Positions 1-12,147 of a DNA stretch of 64,000 nt are shown one piece after another. Source of the DNA: Adineta steineri (lineage: Eukaryota > Rotifera > Eurotatoria > Adinetida > Adinetidae); the NCBI GenBank assembly GCA_905250115.1, contig CAJNOI010000041.1, forward strand, positions 513,606-577,605, read 5' to 3'. Each line of letters starts with the position of its first letter. Within the stretch, counting starts at the first letter, position 1. The notes beneath the pieces are model-generated. The model saw nothing but the letters and a program-made list of their open reading frames with translations, searched no databases and was not told where the DNA came from. A program made the position numbers and the translations under genes.

Positions 1-990
1 TGGTGTCGTTTTTACAGATTGTATTTGACGATTATTTATTGCTGAAGATTTTGATGACGATGTTGATGATGATAATCGAGACGAATGTTTTTGTTGTTTA
101 ATTAATACATTAAAATGTTTATCAATTTCTTTTTCTTGTTCCATAGCTGAAATGAAAACATTTTTTAATAATGATGAATGTTCAGATTTTGACATTCGTC
201 GTGTAACTTGTTTTTTACAACGATCACATAAAATATTTGATGTTTGATTTGATGATTTTGAATTTAAATGTTTCCACCATCTTATAGTAAAATCTGTGCC
301 ACATTGATCACATACATAGGGTTGATCAATTTGTGCATGATCAGTAAATCGTTGTGGTAAACGATGACGATCATTTTGTAATTCACTTAAACATTGTACA
401 ACATCTTCAAGACCAACAAGTGGTTGAAATTCTAGACTTATTCCGTTTGGAATGAAAAGAATATCTTGTAAAGATGGTTTCGGTAATGGAATATTCAATA
501 AATCACGTTCTAAATGTTTCCGTAAAGCTACTTTAGCTTGAGTTTTATGTTCTTCTAATTGATGAGTTGATGATATTTTATTAGAATTTGTTAATAAAGG
601 AGAATTCGGTGCTTTACGAGTTATATTTGATGTTGATTGCTGATGCTGTTGTTGTTGCTGTTGTGGCGGTGGTGGTAGTAGTAGTAATGGTGGTGGTAGT
701 TGTTGTGGTGGTGGTGGATTTGTTATTGGTAATTGTGCTGGTTTTACTGGTGGAGTAATACTATGTGTTGTTGGAGAATGAAAACCATTTGTTATTGTTG
801 TTAAATTTTTATTTGTTCGTGTTGATAATTGTTGACTTGAACGTAATTTTTTTAATAGAGTTAACTTAGCTTCTTCATTTTGTAATTCTTGAATTATTGA
901 ATGAAGTTTAAAACGTTTTAATTGACGTATATCATTAGTGATACAATTATGATCATTTGATTCAGGTGATAAAGAACGTTTCACTGACAT
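1..990 (-). CDS. GATAD2: GATAD2/p66-like NuRD subunit, 5' part (runs off the window)
   Basis: Transcriptional co-repressor subunit of the nuclear NuRD complex, bridging MBD2/3 to the Mi-2 helicase (family knowledge). One open frame of 330 codons runs from ATG at 990 to the window edge without a stop or intron. Near residue 27 is the p66 CR1 coiled coil (DIRQLKRFKLHSIIQELQ). A Pro/Gln-rich linker follows. At about residues 225-270 lies the CR2 GATA-type zinc finger: CDQCGTDF, a WWKH core, then CDRC, followed by the helix that contains SEHSSLLKNVF. This order is specific to p66. A pyrimidine-AG acceptor (1002-1001) lies 11 nt upstream of the ATG, fitting a spliced leader or 5'-UTR exon. The C-terminus lies outside the window. 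Confidence 0.88.
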   Translation of the reverse strand, partial: MSVKRSLSPESNDHNCITNDIRQLKRFKLHSIIQELQNEEAKLTLLKKLRSSQQLSTRTNKNLTTITNGFHSPTTHSITPPVKPAQLPITNPPPPQQLPPPLLLLPPPPQQQQQQHQQSTSNITRKAPNSPLLTNSNKISSTHQLEEHKTQAKVALRKHLERDLLNIPLPKPSLQDILFIPNGISLEFQPLVGLEDVVQCLSELQNDRHRLPQRFTDHAQIDQPYVCDQCGTDFTIRWWKHLNSKSSNQTSNILCDRCKKQVTRRMSKSEHSSLLKNVFISAMEQEKEIDKHFNVLIKQQKHSSRLSSSTSSSKSSAINNRQIQSVKTTP

Positions 991-2696
991 TGAACTTTAT
1001 CTAAAAGTTTGTCTATTACTCATATTGAAATGAAACATTTCATATATATATATATATACATATAAGAAACTAATGAAAATTTGTCACAGCATGATATATC
1101 GTGAAAAGAAGAAGAAGAAAAAAAAATAACCGCGTGACTGTACCTGTATTGTTATGAAAAGATGTAGATGTATATAATACAAGAATGGTAAACGAATAAG
1201 TGAAAAGGGTAAATTTTCTAGGACGATTATCAGGCAAACTGAAAGGGTAAACAGCCCTTCATCTCGTTCTATTATTCTTCAAGATGGAATTTCGTATTTT
1301 TCTTTCTTTTCTATCGTTATTGTCACCGCCTCGGTTAGACCTGGAGTTTCCTATTTATTAACGATCGATGGTATTTCGCTTTACTATATAGAATATAAGA
1401 AATAATAAAACAACATGACATGATAAAACAAAAAAAAAACACGAATTTTTTTCACATAGATCTCTGATAATTTAAAATGAAATAAAAAAAATGATGTATC
1501 TTTGAGATCATAAATAATGATGACGTTAACATTCATATACACCTCTATAGAAAAATAAATACAACAAAAAAGAATCAAACAGTTTGAAATCTAAAATGTA
1601 ATAGTCAAGTAAAAAGAAACAGAATATATGATGACGAATGAATGGTAGACATCATATATACAGATGTGAAGATAATTTGTTTTCTCAAGCGTGTAAAAGA
1701 AATGAATACAAAAAAGGAACAAGTAGACCGATCGAATATGGACTACAAATAAGCGTTACACAAATCATTCAAAATGAAAATCAATTCCAACAATGATTTT
1801 GTATATTTCTACCCATTAAACTAACATTATTAATTGACATATTCAATATCTTAGATAATAAAATATTTCTATCTAATTATAAATTTCATTTTTGAATAAA
1901 TTACATCGGAATTATCCAATGTCAATATAGAAGAAAAATATCGAATGATTGTTTGATACTATGAATACTCGCGTTTAGTTTGATTATTTATTTACACTTT
2001 TACAAAATGGAAAAAATGGATGGTGACGAGATACAAAAGAAAGAACGCGAAAGAGAGCATACTACGTCGAAACACTAATATTAATGGCGCTTATTTCAAC
2101 AAAAAACGATTGACCTCTTACAGTCAACAAGAAAAAAAACGAAGAAAGAAGAAAAACGAATATAATCATGAATACTCTTCTACTAGAAACTTTTATTTTT
2201 CTTACATCATCATATATCTCAAGTAATATTCTTATTATTTTGCATTATTAATTAATAGTTCAATCTATATACATAATTGAAATCTGAGTTTTTTTCATAA
2301 CGAAAAAAAATAAAAGTTTGAAAATTTAGTTTAAAATATAAAAAAAACCCCAAGGACAAGAAATAAATAATAACTTATCCCAAAAAAAAGAAAAGTGATG
2401 AGACAAAATATAAGAAATCCTTCGTACAGAGACCGGGAGAAAGGAAGAACGAGAGAAAAAAAAGAAAAATTAACGATTGGAAGATCATTGACCCAGTTGT
2501 GTCTAAAATAAGAACCCCTATGGTTTAATAGAGACCAGTGGCGGCGCCTTAATCTTCAAACGAAATGAATTAATCGAAAAATTAATAAAAACCTTTCATT
2601 CGTTCTTTATTCTATGGATTAAATCTATGTGAAAAAACACAGATTATTTTAAATTAAATCAAATCATATATTTTAATTTTTATTTTAAAATCTGTC
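991..2696. other. Intergenic, AT-rich
   Basis: Divergent spacer between the p66 gene and the small membrane protein gene. It holds A/T homopolymers, short (TA)n near 1045-1062 and purine-rich tracts near 2390-2470. I see no convincing gene or structured RNA. Short frames at 1384-1578 and 2020-2226 are low-complexity and look accidental. Confidence 0.6.
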
Positions 2697-3274
2697 ATGT
2701 CTGAACCACCTTTACCTAGTGCTCGTCGACAACTTTTATTTGCAAAATATGGACCTATTTTAATTACACCATTCTATTTCGGATTTTCAACACATGTCCT
2801 TACGCCAAGTTCATTCACTAGGTTTGATACTATAAATTAATTAATTAATAATTAATTGAATTTTTTGTTATTATTTCAATTAAAAAGAATTCTTGGACAT
2901 CAATGGAATGTACCAGTAGTTAACTCACTATGGATTGGATCTCATATTGGTATTGGTATATATTTATACAACTCTAAACATTTACGAAATGCTAATACAT
3001 TCGATCGTATATTATATAGGTAAAAATATACAATAGAAACAAAACAAAAAAAAGCATCTATGAATTCAATTTTAGTATCTATGGTTCCGCTATATTCAAT
3101 CTTGGTACTGTATTAGTTATGTCAATTGTTCGTTCAATTTTTCCTGATAGTACTCCATTACGTTTAGGAGTTGGTCTCTCATCTAGTGCTGCAATGTTAT
3201 TTATTGGTAGACGATATATTCAATATATTGATCAAATATTTAATGAAATTCGATTTCGAGCAATAACACGTTAA
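2697..3274 (+). CDS. Small multi-pass membrane protein, 151 aa, unrecognised
   Basis: Three exons (2697-2821, 2888-3019, 3076-3274) with GT..AG introns of 66 and 56 nt join in frame to 151 aa. The protein starts MSEPPLPSARRQLLFAKYGP and has about three or four hydrophobic stretches (around residues 20-32, 52-64, 85-102 and 113-125), so it is probably a small integral membrane protein. I do not recognise the family. The N-terminus has basic residues and no acidic ones apart from Glu3, which would be compatible with mitochondrial inner membrane, but that is speculation. The consistent splice frames, the clean stop and codon use like the neighbouring genes support a real gene. Confidence 0.7.
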
Positions 3275-3479
3275 TATTATTTGAGAAAAACAAAACAGAA
3301 AGAAAAAGAGAAAACTAAATATTATAAAAACTTTGAAATATTTCTATTTTTGTTTCTTTTTTGGTAGTGATTAGTAAAAGATATATATATATATTCTATT
3401 TATCTATCATATTTCGTGTTTATTTCTTAAATTGCTATTTGATATGGAAATAAAGGGAACAATTTGAAGAAATATAATT

Positions 3480-5014
3480 TTATACAATAATTGAATCATT
3501 AACATAAGCAATTCCATCACCCATCATAGGAGAAGATTTATATGGTATTCGTAGATCTTCATAATTTGGCATATCACTATCATCACCACGATTTGTTGAA
3601 ACCATTTCAAAAAAATATGGTTGTTGTGAAAATGATTTATGAATCATTATAGGATTTTCTTCTTCAATAGTATTCATTGTACGACTATGTTGAATATGAT
3701 AAGCATGACTTTCATCATAATCATCTGTTGTCGTAGATAAATTTGTTGATATAAGATCTTGATTAGTATTACTATGTGTACTGTTAATATGATTATCTAA
3801 ACCAAATAAATGACGATCTTGACGAAGTTGTGGAAGTTTAAGAAGATTTGCTGGTAAGGATCTTTCACGCATAAGAAAACGAGGACCATGTGATCGTTTT
3901 AATGTTTTTGTTGAACGACGTCGTTGTCGTTGATTATAATGATAACGACGTCGACGATATCGAATTGTATTTTGATAATTTCTATCATCACCACCTGTTG
4001 ATGTATCATAACCACTTGTTGTTGTATTATCATGTACATATTGTTTTGAAATACCATCTGGATATGTATCACTTGATGTTGAATGAAGATCAATAAATAA
4101 ATATGAATTTAATTGTTTAGGATCAATTGTATTAGGTTGAAATGATTTGTAATCATTTAAATAAGCATCTATCATTGATTGTTGTAAACGACGTGATGGT
4201 AGAATTGATGGTAAAGTACTTGTACTTACACCAAGTGATGATACTTGTTGTTGTTGTTGTTGAGTATGAATTAAATGATGCTGTGAAGATAAATGTCGAG
4301 TTGATCGAAGAGAATGTGATGAAGCAGATGATGATGTTATTGATGCTGCTAAATGTGTATGATCAGTAGTTTGTTGATCAGTTGATATTCGCCGAGATTT
4401 AAGTCGTTTCTGAGAATTTTGTCGATAAGAACAATGTCTATAACAAAAAATTGCGATTGTAACAATAATACCAATTAGTAGAACACCAATAATACATATT
4501 AAAGCAATAAATGATGGTTGAGTAGGACTGAATGATGATGATGATGAAGGAGAAGAATTATCTTGAAGTATTTGTCGACCATAACGTGAATGAGTAATAT
4601 CTTAAATATGATAATTTTATTTATATATATTTTTTTTGAATTATTTTTACCTCGAAAAACATAATCAATTATAAATGATGTATCTTGCATATTCTTTTGA
4701 TTAATTGATATTAATTCAAGTAATATACCAGAATTCTTCTCTCGTAAATCTAATTGAATTTCATTATTTACAATTGTTTTATTTGTTGAATCATATACAA
4801 GTGTTTTTTGTTGATTTATAATTGAATAAATTTTAAATATATATGACTTTGAAAGTAAATGAGTTATATTAATCAAACGAATCAATAATGTATAACCATA
4901 ATCATAGAAAAATAACCATTGACGTGGTTTTAGACATTTTAAACTATGATTTGTATTGATTATTAATGAACCATAGAGTTTATTAATTAATATTGGTTGA
5001 CAATGATCAAGCAT
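3480..5014 (-). CDS. Single-pass membrane protein with CUB-like ectodomain
   Basis: Two exons on the minus strand (5014-4651 and 4600-3480, intron 49 nt) give 494 aa. Residues 5-120 have a CUB-like layout: a Cys near residue 5, Gly-x-Leu-Ile, a Cys near residue 27, and alternating beta-strand hydrophobics. A strong transmembrane helix (ICIIGVLLIGIIVTIAIFCY) lies around residues 150-172. A long cytoplasmic tail follows, rich in Ser, Gln and basic residues, with a short poly-Gln run. This topology resembles CUB receptors such as the NETO class, but no LDLa module is visible and the assignment is tentative. No signal peptide follows the first ATG. An AG acceptor (5023-5022) sits just upstream, so either a 5' exon encodes the signal or the ATG at 5014 is the true start after leader splicing. 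Confidence 0.6.
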
Positions 5015-6415
5015 TTTACTTCTTTAAATAAATGTCTACATATAAAAAATGACCTAGTCATAGATTGAAAAAGAAGAAAAAAGGAACATTCAATAAAGAG
5101 AGACACGTATAAATCTATTCTTATTTTACGTAAGGTTTCTATTATTTCAATAAGATGAAGAGAGTACGACTAATCGAAATGTTTGTGTTCAAGAGGGAAC
5201 TAGAGAAGAAAAAAAACTCAAGACATAGGATGAGTTATTTTCATTTGATTTTTTAAGAATATTCAATTAAGATTTCCTCTTCCGTACAAGGTTATCAAAA
5301 GTAATAAAGAAAAACATTCAAGTAAATAAAATCAATATGATTGTTTGAAAGAAATTAAATATACAATATAAGTAAAACAAGAAATAACTGTGCTAAGTGA
5401 AGAAGGAAAGAGAGAGAGAATGTTGTGTTTGCATTTTAAAATAATTTATTGAAGAAAAATTCATAAAAAGACTAATGTATGCATTTGGCGTGACTGCATT
5501 AGTATTGGAACAAAAAAAAATCCAATAATGAAGCCAGTACAGAACATTTTGCTCAGTGTTCAACCTTGTCAAACAATAAATAATTCTATCAGACTACTAC
5601 TTGTTCTCAGAGTATGTTAAATTAAAATAAAAAGCAATCTTTTTTTTTCTCTCCCTTCTATTATCTAACATATACAACCAATTCTCAAGAATAATAGGAT
5701 ATAGACTGGTAAAATATCGCACATAGAGTTCGTCTCACACAATATCGTTGTAACAAGTCATATACATGCTGATACTAGTAGATATAAATCAAACATTACG
5801 AGTGCGCATATATACTTATCCAATGACGATGACTGGCTTGTTAAGTGAAATAACTGAACAGGTTGATGATGTGCTTCATGCCAATTTCAATTTATGAATG
5901 TCTGTAGGCGTAATACAATGAACACAGCAGGTACAATAGATACGACTTCACTCTCATCTGAAAAGAAAACAAGTTTTTACACTTAAAATTTGAACAAGAA
6001 TTCAATAGCACATGTGCATTATATTAATTCTCATTTATTCTATAAATAAGGAAAAAAAAGATTGATCTTGAACCATTATTATTACAATAAAATGTAATAA
6101 TTAAGAAGATTTTTAAATATAACAAAAATGATATAAACGTCAATATCACGATGAACAAAATTTATATTTTAATACTAAATAAATAAATCATTTATAATTA
6201 AAGATTATAAATCTTATACTTTATTAAACTAACCAACATAGTCAGTAGCTTATTTGGATAAAAATAATAGCCATGATGTATTGCGATATCTATGGAAGAT
6301 TATTCATTGGTTGATTGTGATTTACTGTATATAACCACATTCTCTTCTCATCAGTAGATCTGGTATAACACCAGTTTAAATTAATTATTATTATATTTTG
6401 CATTTCTATGTTTCA
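5015..6415. other. Intergenic, AT-rich
   Basis: Spacer between the divergent CUB-like gene and COQ10. It is A/T-rich with scattered homopolymers. I see no open frame of note, no tRNA-like fold and no repeat worth annotating. Confidence 0.5.
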
Positions 6416-7168
6416 ATGGGATGGCATATCATCTTTCGTCAACGACCAATGTCTATTGCATCGATCAAACATCGAACTTTATTTGGAATTACTCCACCCA
6501 AGCCAGCATTTCCATTTGGATTACAAAATAAAACACAACAATATAAAGAACAACGTTTATTAGGGTATTTTTATTTTCATATAAATTTAAATAATTATAA
6601 ATTTTATCTAGATATACAGCAACAGAAATGTTTGATGTAGTTGTTGATGTTCAAAGATATCGTGAATTTGTTCCATGGTGTATTCGATCGGATATAATTA
6701 AACCAGTATATCCACATAATTTTAAAGCACATATGGAAATTGGTTTTCAAGTAATCAAAGAACAATATACTGCTTTAGTCACTCATCAAAAACCAACACT
6801 TGTTAAAGTACGATTTAAATAATCTTATTATTATTTGTTTTATATATTTTAGTTTTTTATTTTCAGTCTGTTTGCACTGATGGACGTCTATTTAATCATT
6901 TAATTACAGAATGGCGATTTCTACCCGGTATTGATAAAGAACCTCGATCGTGTGTTCTTGATTTCTATGTATTATTTATATTTTAAATGAATATGATCTT
7001 TATTCTTTTTTTAATTTTTAGGTTTCATTTGAATTTCGTTCGATACTACATGCTAAAGTAGCACATATGTTTTTTGATGAAGTTGTTCGTCAAATGGTAT
7101 CTGCTTTTCTTAAGCGTGCCGAAAAACTTTATGGACCACCATCAATGCCGTCAAAACGTCTTCAATAA
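6416..7168 (+). CDS. COQ10: Coenzyme Q-binding protein COQ10
   Basis: Mitochondrial START-like lipid-binding protein that handles coenzyme Q for respiration (family knowledge). Four exons (6416-6564, 6612-6807, 6867-6968, 7022-7168) give 197 aa, typical for the family. Hallmarks seen: [19 protein letters not shown] followed by VPWC near residues 50-75, then [30 protein letters not shown] and [18 protein letters not shown] near the C-terminus. The 49-residue N-terminus is basic with few acidic residues, consistent with a mitochondrial presequence. The ATG at 6416 is the first in-frame ATG of the exon. No other quinone-pathway gene adjoins it. Confidence 0.93.
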
Positions 7169-8122
7169 ATCTTTCTTTAATTTTGTTAACAAGTTTATTT
7201 TTTTAAAATTAAGATAAATAACTATTGTGTTTTGTTTTTGGCATACTCATGTCTACAAAGATTGTTAGTACTTATTAATTTTAGTCAGCATGTTTTATTT
7301 ATTTTTGAAAATTCTAAGAATATTTATTGAAATCAGAAGTATAGTTATCTCTATAATATTTCACAATATTGCATTTTTGCTAAAGTTATATACAATGTAC
7401 ATTGTTTAGATTGGTAAAATAATCTTATGAGTTTCAAAATATGAACACAGTGAATGACTTGTTGGGCAAACTATTAATTTTTATCTTTAATTTCTATTCG
7501 ACTATCAATTATGAATAAGAATATATGATTTATGAGATAATCTGTGTAGTTTTTATTTACCAAATATGATGTTATTGTATATGCGAATTAAAACGGAAAG
7601 AAACATTAAAAGATGATCTACATATATCTTGTTTTTTAAATGTATCAGTTATTTGATCTAATTTAAATTAATGCTATAATCAAATTCATTATTGATACAT
7701 TTATTAAATACTCTTGTAAAAGAGATAAAAAGACGAAAAGCGAAAATGGTTTGTTGTGAGAAATTTTATTTAAAAAAAAGTTACGAATGTGAAGTGGTGG
7801 ATGATGCAAGAACTATCTAGGCTCTTTATGAAAGTTATTTTTCTTTAACAACATATAATCTTTATTTTGATAGAAACATTCGTAGTTGTTACGTTGGTTG
7901 ACTTGAATATGCGCATATCCAAATATTTGAATCATTGTCTAAACAGAACGCATGCATTCTTTATCATGCAGCTTTTTGTTTCTTTTTTTCGTTCTATAGA
8001 GATACTCAACATAAGTATTTTTTTTATATGAAAAAGAAAACGTGTAGTCGAAATAAATATATATAACTTATGTGACATATCTGTCTTTTTCTTTTGTAAT
8101 AATAATAAGTTGAACATTAAAG
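7169..8122. other. Intergenic, AT-rich
   Basis: Spacer between the codirectional COQ10 and AGMO genes. It contains the COQ10 3' UTR and the AGMO promoter. No gene, repeat family or structured element is evident. Confidence 0.5.
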
Positions 8123-9791
8123 ATGGGTACAGCTTTCACGACTCTTCGGGTTATGTTTTATTTACTTTTACCATCTGAAACATATTTTGAACGACTTGAA
8201 GATGTTCCAGATTATGTTGTTCAAGTAAATAATATTGAGGAAAAAATTATGCATTAATTTTAAAATTGTTTTAGGCAACTCGACTATTTCTTGTTTTACA
8301 AGTACTAGAATTTGCTATTGCTTGGTATCGAGGAAAAATAAAACCACGTTTTAATGATACATTCAGTTCAATGACTGCTGGCGTTGTTTCACGTATCCCT
8401 CGGTATGAATTTAAAAAAAAATACACAAGAGACTCGTAAAACTTTGTTTCTTTCATTTAATTAAGACTTTTTATGAAATCCCTTGAATTAACATCATACA
8501 TATGGGTTTATGAAAATTTTCATATTTTTTCACGATTACCATGGAATTCACCAATAACATATTGGGTTACTTTTATTGGAGTAGATCTTGGTTATTATTG
8601 GTTTCACCGTATGGCACATGGTAAATAAGAAAAAACTCATTACTATGTTTTATTCCTTTTAACTTTTATCTAGAAGTTAATCTGTTTTGGGCTTCACATC
8701 AAACACATCATTCAGCTGAGAATTATAATTTATCAACAGCACTTCGACAAGGTGCCTTACAAACATTTTGTTCATGGATATTTTATTTACCACTAGCTTT
8801 ATTTGTTCCACCACCAATATTTTTAATTCATACACAAATGAATTTATTATATCAATTTTGGATTCATACTGAAATCATATCAAATCTTGGTCCATTTGAA
8901 TACTTCTTAAATACACCAAGTCATCATCGTGTTCATCATGGACGAAATCCATATTGTATTGATAAAAATTATGCTGGAGTTTTTATTATATGGGACCGAT
9001 TGTTTGGCACATTTGCTGCAGAACGTAAGGATGAACCAGTTGCTTATGGTCTTATACATTCAATTAATACATTCGATCCATTGGAAACACAAGTAATTTA
9101 GTTTTTTATTCTAGAGGACAAAAAGAAAAGAGTTTTATTTTTTCACTATATATTGTAGTTTTGTCATTTGAAATATATGTTTGAACAATTCTTTAAAATT
9201 GAAGGATGGCAAAATAAATTAGCAGTTATTTGGAAAGGACCTGGATGGCAACCAGGTTTACCTCGATTAGGTAGTGATGAATATCCAGAAATATCTTATC
9301 CTGTTCAAGTTTATCATCCCAACGTATCAACAGAATTATCATTCTATACATTTTTACATTTTATATATGCTGTCATACAATTTAGTGCAGTACTAAAAGA
9401 TTCACGTGTACGTTAGAGTTTATAACTAATAATTTCTTAATTTTATTTTTATTTTAAGAACTATTCGGTTTTATCATTGCTTCTATATTCAGTTATTTTA
9501 CTTTTCACTTTAACAACATTTGGAGCTATTTTCGATCAAAAGTAAATTCATTTTTCTATTAAATTAATTATTATGAAATTTTGTTTTTCTTATAGAAAAT
9601 ATGCATTAAATCTGGAACGTATTCGTCTTATTTCAATGTTAATTTTACCACAATTTACAATAATGAAATCACTTTTCTTATTTCAATCACATTTAATCAT
9701 TCAAATATTCATTATTTTATCTTTTCTTGCAACATTTTTTATTACACCTATTGCTCCGTTCGAAAAAGATATCTCAATTAAAAATAAATAA
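8123..9791 (+). CDS. AGMO: Alkylglycerol monooxygenase (AGMO/TMEM195)
   Basis: Tetrahydrobiopterin-dependent ER membrane enzyme that cleaves ether lipids by hydroxylating alkylglycerols (family knowledge). Seven exons (8123-8224, 8275-8402, 8466-8620, 8674-9092, 9159-9407, 9459-9541, 9596-9791) join in frame to 443 aa, matching animal AGMO. The fatty-acid-hydroxylase histidine boxes are intact: HRMAH after WF, HQTHH in WASHQTHHSAENYNLSTALR, and HHRVHH followed by GRNPYCIDKNYAG and WDRLFGTF. The N-terminus carries EDVPDYVVQ, the AGMO signature before the first membrane helix. The C-terminal third is hydrophobic with several predicted helices. The first exon begins immediately after an AAAG, a possible acceptor. 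Confidence 0.95.
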
Positions 9792-10522
9792 AAATTGATA
9801 TTTTTGTATTCTAATATTAAATTTATTGTTAAAATAATAAACAAAATATTTTTAAAAAATAATTCAATCAACCAATATGAGAACAAAGTTAGTGCAGTAG
9901 ATAAGTCATTTGAAATATATTCTACATAATCAAATACTATGCTAATAAATTACCAGTGTTGGGTGTGAATGTGGATGTGGCGCCTCTTCTTCTTTCCACC
10001 GTTAAGAATATCCTTTTCCATTCTTTATTTCATCTCCCATAAAGAAGAAAGAGGCACAAACAGACTAACACACACATACATGAAGAAAAAAGGACGTTTT
10101 TTGTGTATATATAAAATCAGTATATATCCAAAGAATGAACAGAAAAGGTATATGTATTTATATACATATACATATAGTATGAGTGTTGATAATACTCATC
10201 ATAAAATACATTCTGTTATTTTATAGAAGACGGCAGCAGATTAGTTAACAGATTATTTTTCCATCTACTATCACTTTTCTCTTTTTTATTTTCATCAAAG
10301 TGTTGCTTTTTTATAAAGGAAAAAAAAGAGAAAAAACGCCGTTCGCTCTATTCTCTATTATAGTTTCACATATACGCCTTTTGTTATATTCTATTTTGAA
10401 GTAACTATTTTTCTTTGTGTTCTTCTTTTTTTCATCTAAAGAATCTTTTTAGAATAGCATCAATAGAAAAATATAACTCAATCGGGATAGCAGAAGATTG
10501 TTTCACATTGTTTAAATTAAAT
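9792..10522. other. Intergenic with a half G-rich motif
   Basis: Spacer between AGMO and the RING gene. At 9958-9981 it contains a G-rich run (TGGGTGTGAATGTGGATGTG) whose first 12 bases match the G arm of the element at 11892. No matching C arm is visible nearby, so this may be a decayed or one-sided copy. The rest is AT-rich with no gene. Confidence 0.45.
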
Positions 10523-11734
10523 ATGGGTTTATCCACTGATCGTATTGTGAACAATCAGGCTTCTACTCTCGAACATTTGCTTTGCTCAATCTGCCATGAA
10601 ATATTGTGGCATCCTGTTACATGTGGAACTTGTGAACATAGCTTTTGCGAAACATGTCTCAATCAATGGTTTCAACATCAAAAACGGTGTCCTAATACCT
10701 GTGAGTATCAACAACGAGCTCGTGTACCACATCTTCTTACACAATTGTTATCACAATTAAAAGTTACCTGTAAGAATACAATAAATGGATGTACTGAAAT
10801 TATCTTGTATGAAGCACTAGAAAAACATGAAGAAACGTGCCCTTATGAAATCAAGAAGTGTCAAGGTTGCTTGAAATCAATATTAAAACAAAATGCTGAT
10901 CAATATGAATTACAGTGCGAGCACGTGGAGATTTTTTGTATTAATTGTCAAGCAACATATCGTCGACGAGATACACATAATGCAATAGTATGTCTAAGAA
11001 ATCAAATGAAAAATCAAAATGATCTATTTGAATTAAAATTAACATCGTTAGAAAATGAACTTAAACGCCAAACAGAATTATTGATTAATATCGATCAACA
11101 ACAGAAAGCTTTAATTGGACATTTAGATAAACAATCAAGATTAGCAGAAGGTAAGTAGCGCATTAGATGAAATAACTATATAGTAAACAAGTCTTTGATA
11201 ATAATTCTATTACTATTTCTTCTAGAGAAAACAAAAAATATTATTCGATTTGACGACGTTCCTGATCCTGCATATCCTTTTTGTCAATTAAATCAAAATA
11301 CTTACGGTGGTTTTCTTTGGTCCAACTGTAAGTTTATTTCTATGTTAGTTGGACAAGGCCAGCTATGTAAGAATGCTTTCAAAGTCGGTCAACAATGTGT
11401 GCTTTATTCTAATTTACAATTTTGTGATCAGGATAACGGCTTTGGCACATACGAGACAAAAGAAATATCAATTTCTGTTATGAACAATAATCAGACTTTC
11501 AATATAGAATCAATAGAAGCTCTCTCAATTACAAACGACAATTCTCAAGATACCCACATACACGGTACAAGAAATAAACAGATATGTTTCACTCGAAGTA
11601 TCAGATTACATAATGAATTACAATTGATTATGTTAAATTGGACCAATATTGATAAACTGTCAATTGCAGTTGGTCATCAATATAGGACCACCTTTGACTT
11701 TGCAATAAGTGAAATCGTTTTCAGATTACCATAA
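10523..11734 (+). CDS. RING plus TRAF-type zinc-finger protein (probable E3 ligase)
   Basis: Two exons (10523-11150, 11226-11734; intron 75 nt) give 378 aa. Residues 20-60 form a RING finger: CSICHEI, then CGTCEHSFCETCLNQW, then CPNTC. A SIAH/TRAF-type zinc-finger region follows (about 80-150), with pairs such as CKNTINGC, HEETCPYEIKKC and CINCQ. A coiled coil spans about 155-205 (LKLTSLENELKRQTELLINI). The C-terminal 165 residues contain several Cys and a beta-rich pattern in the position of a TRAF/MATH domain, but I cannot confirm that fold. By family, such proteins are cytosolic ubiquitin ligases or adaptors. The start was chosen as the first in-frame ATG (MGLSTDR); the open frame upstream has no ATG. 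Confidence 0.8.
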
Positions 11735-11891
11735 ATATCAGACTACCATAAATCTCAGACTAATCTATCTATCTAACCGTTTCAATACCTTTCCTTTTTT
11801 CTCTTGTGATCTGTTGTATTTTTCAATATGCACTAAACATAAAATTTTTCAAATAACCAGAAATTATATAAAAAATTTCTTACAAAGAAGA

Positions 11892-11931
11892 TGGGTGTGA
11901 ATGTTCTTTGTGAAATTTGCTTACACCCACC
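11892..11931. repeat. G-arm/C-arm mini-palindrome, copy B
   Basis: The G arm TGGGTGTGAA (11892-11901) is followed after a 20-nt AT-rich spacer by the C arm TTACACCCACC. The arms pair with one bulge. The unit is flanked by the direct repeat AAGATG (11888-11893 and 11942-11947), 54 bp apart, as expected of a short insertion with target duplication. It belongs to the family described in the findings. Confidence 0.6.
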
Positions 11932-12147
11932 GTTTGAGATAAAGATGAACAAAGATCACACTGACACCTTCACCTTCAAATCGTTTTGCAGTGTTACAAA
12001 AATTCCGTACGAAACTACAGAGTATGAATAAAAATTAGTGAGTGTTACTACTCATATTGTTTTCTCAACAAGAACAAAGTTTCAATAGAGACACATTTTC
12101 TTTTTCATCAGTTTTATTCTACTTTCAAAACAAAATACAGAGAGAAA
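11932..12147. other. Convergent intergenic spacer
   Basis: Short spacer between the RING gene and the 3' end of the ART-TPR gene. It contains the copy B direct repeat and no gene. Confidence 0.5.

Noticed and set aside
3890-4369. Plus and minus frames inside the CUB-like gene
   Set aside because: Shadows in other frames of the real minus-strand exon.
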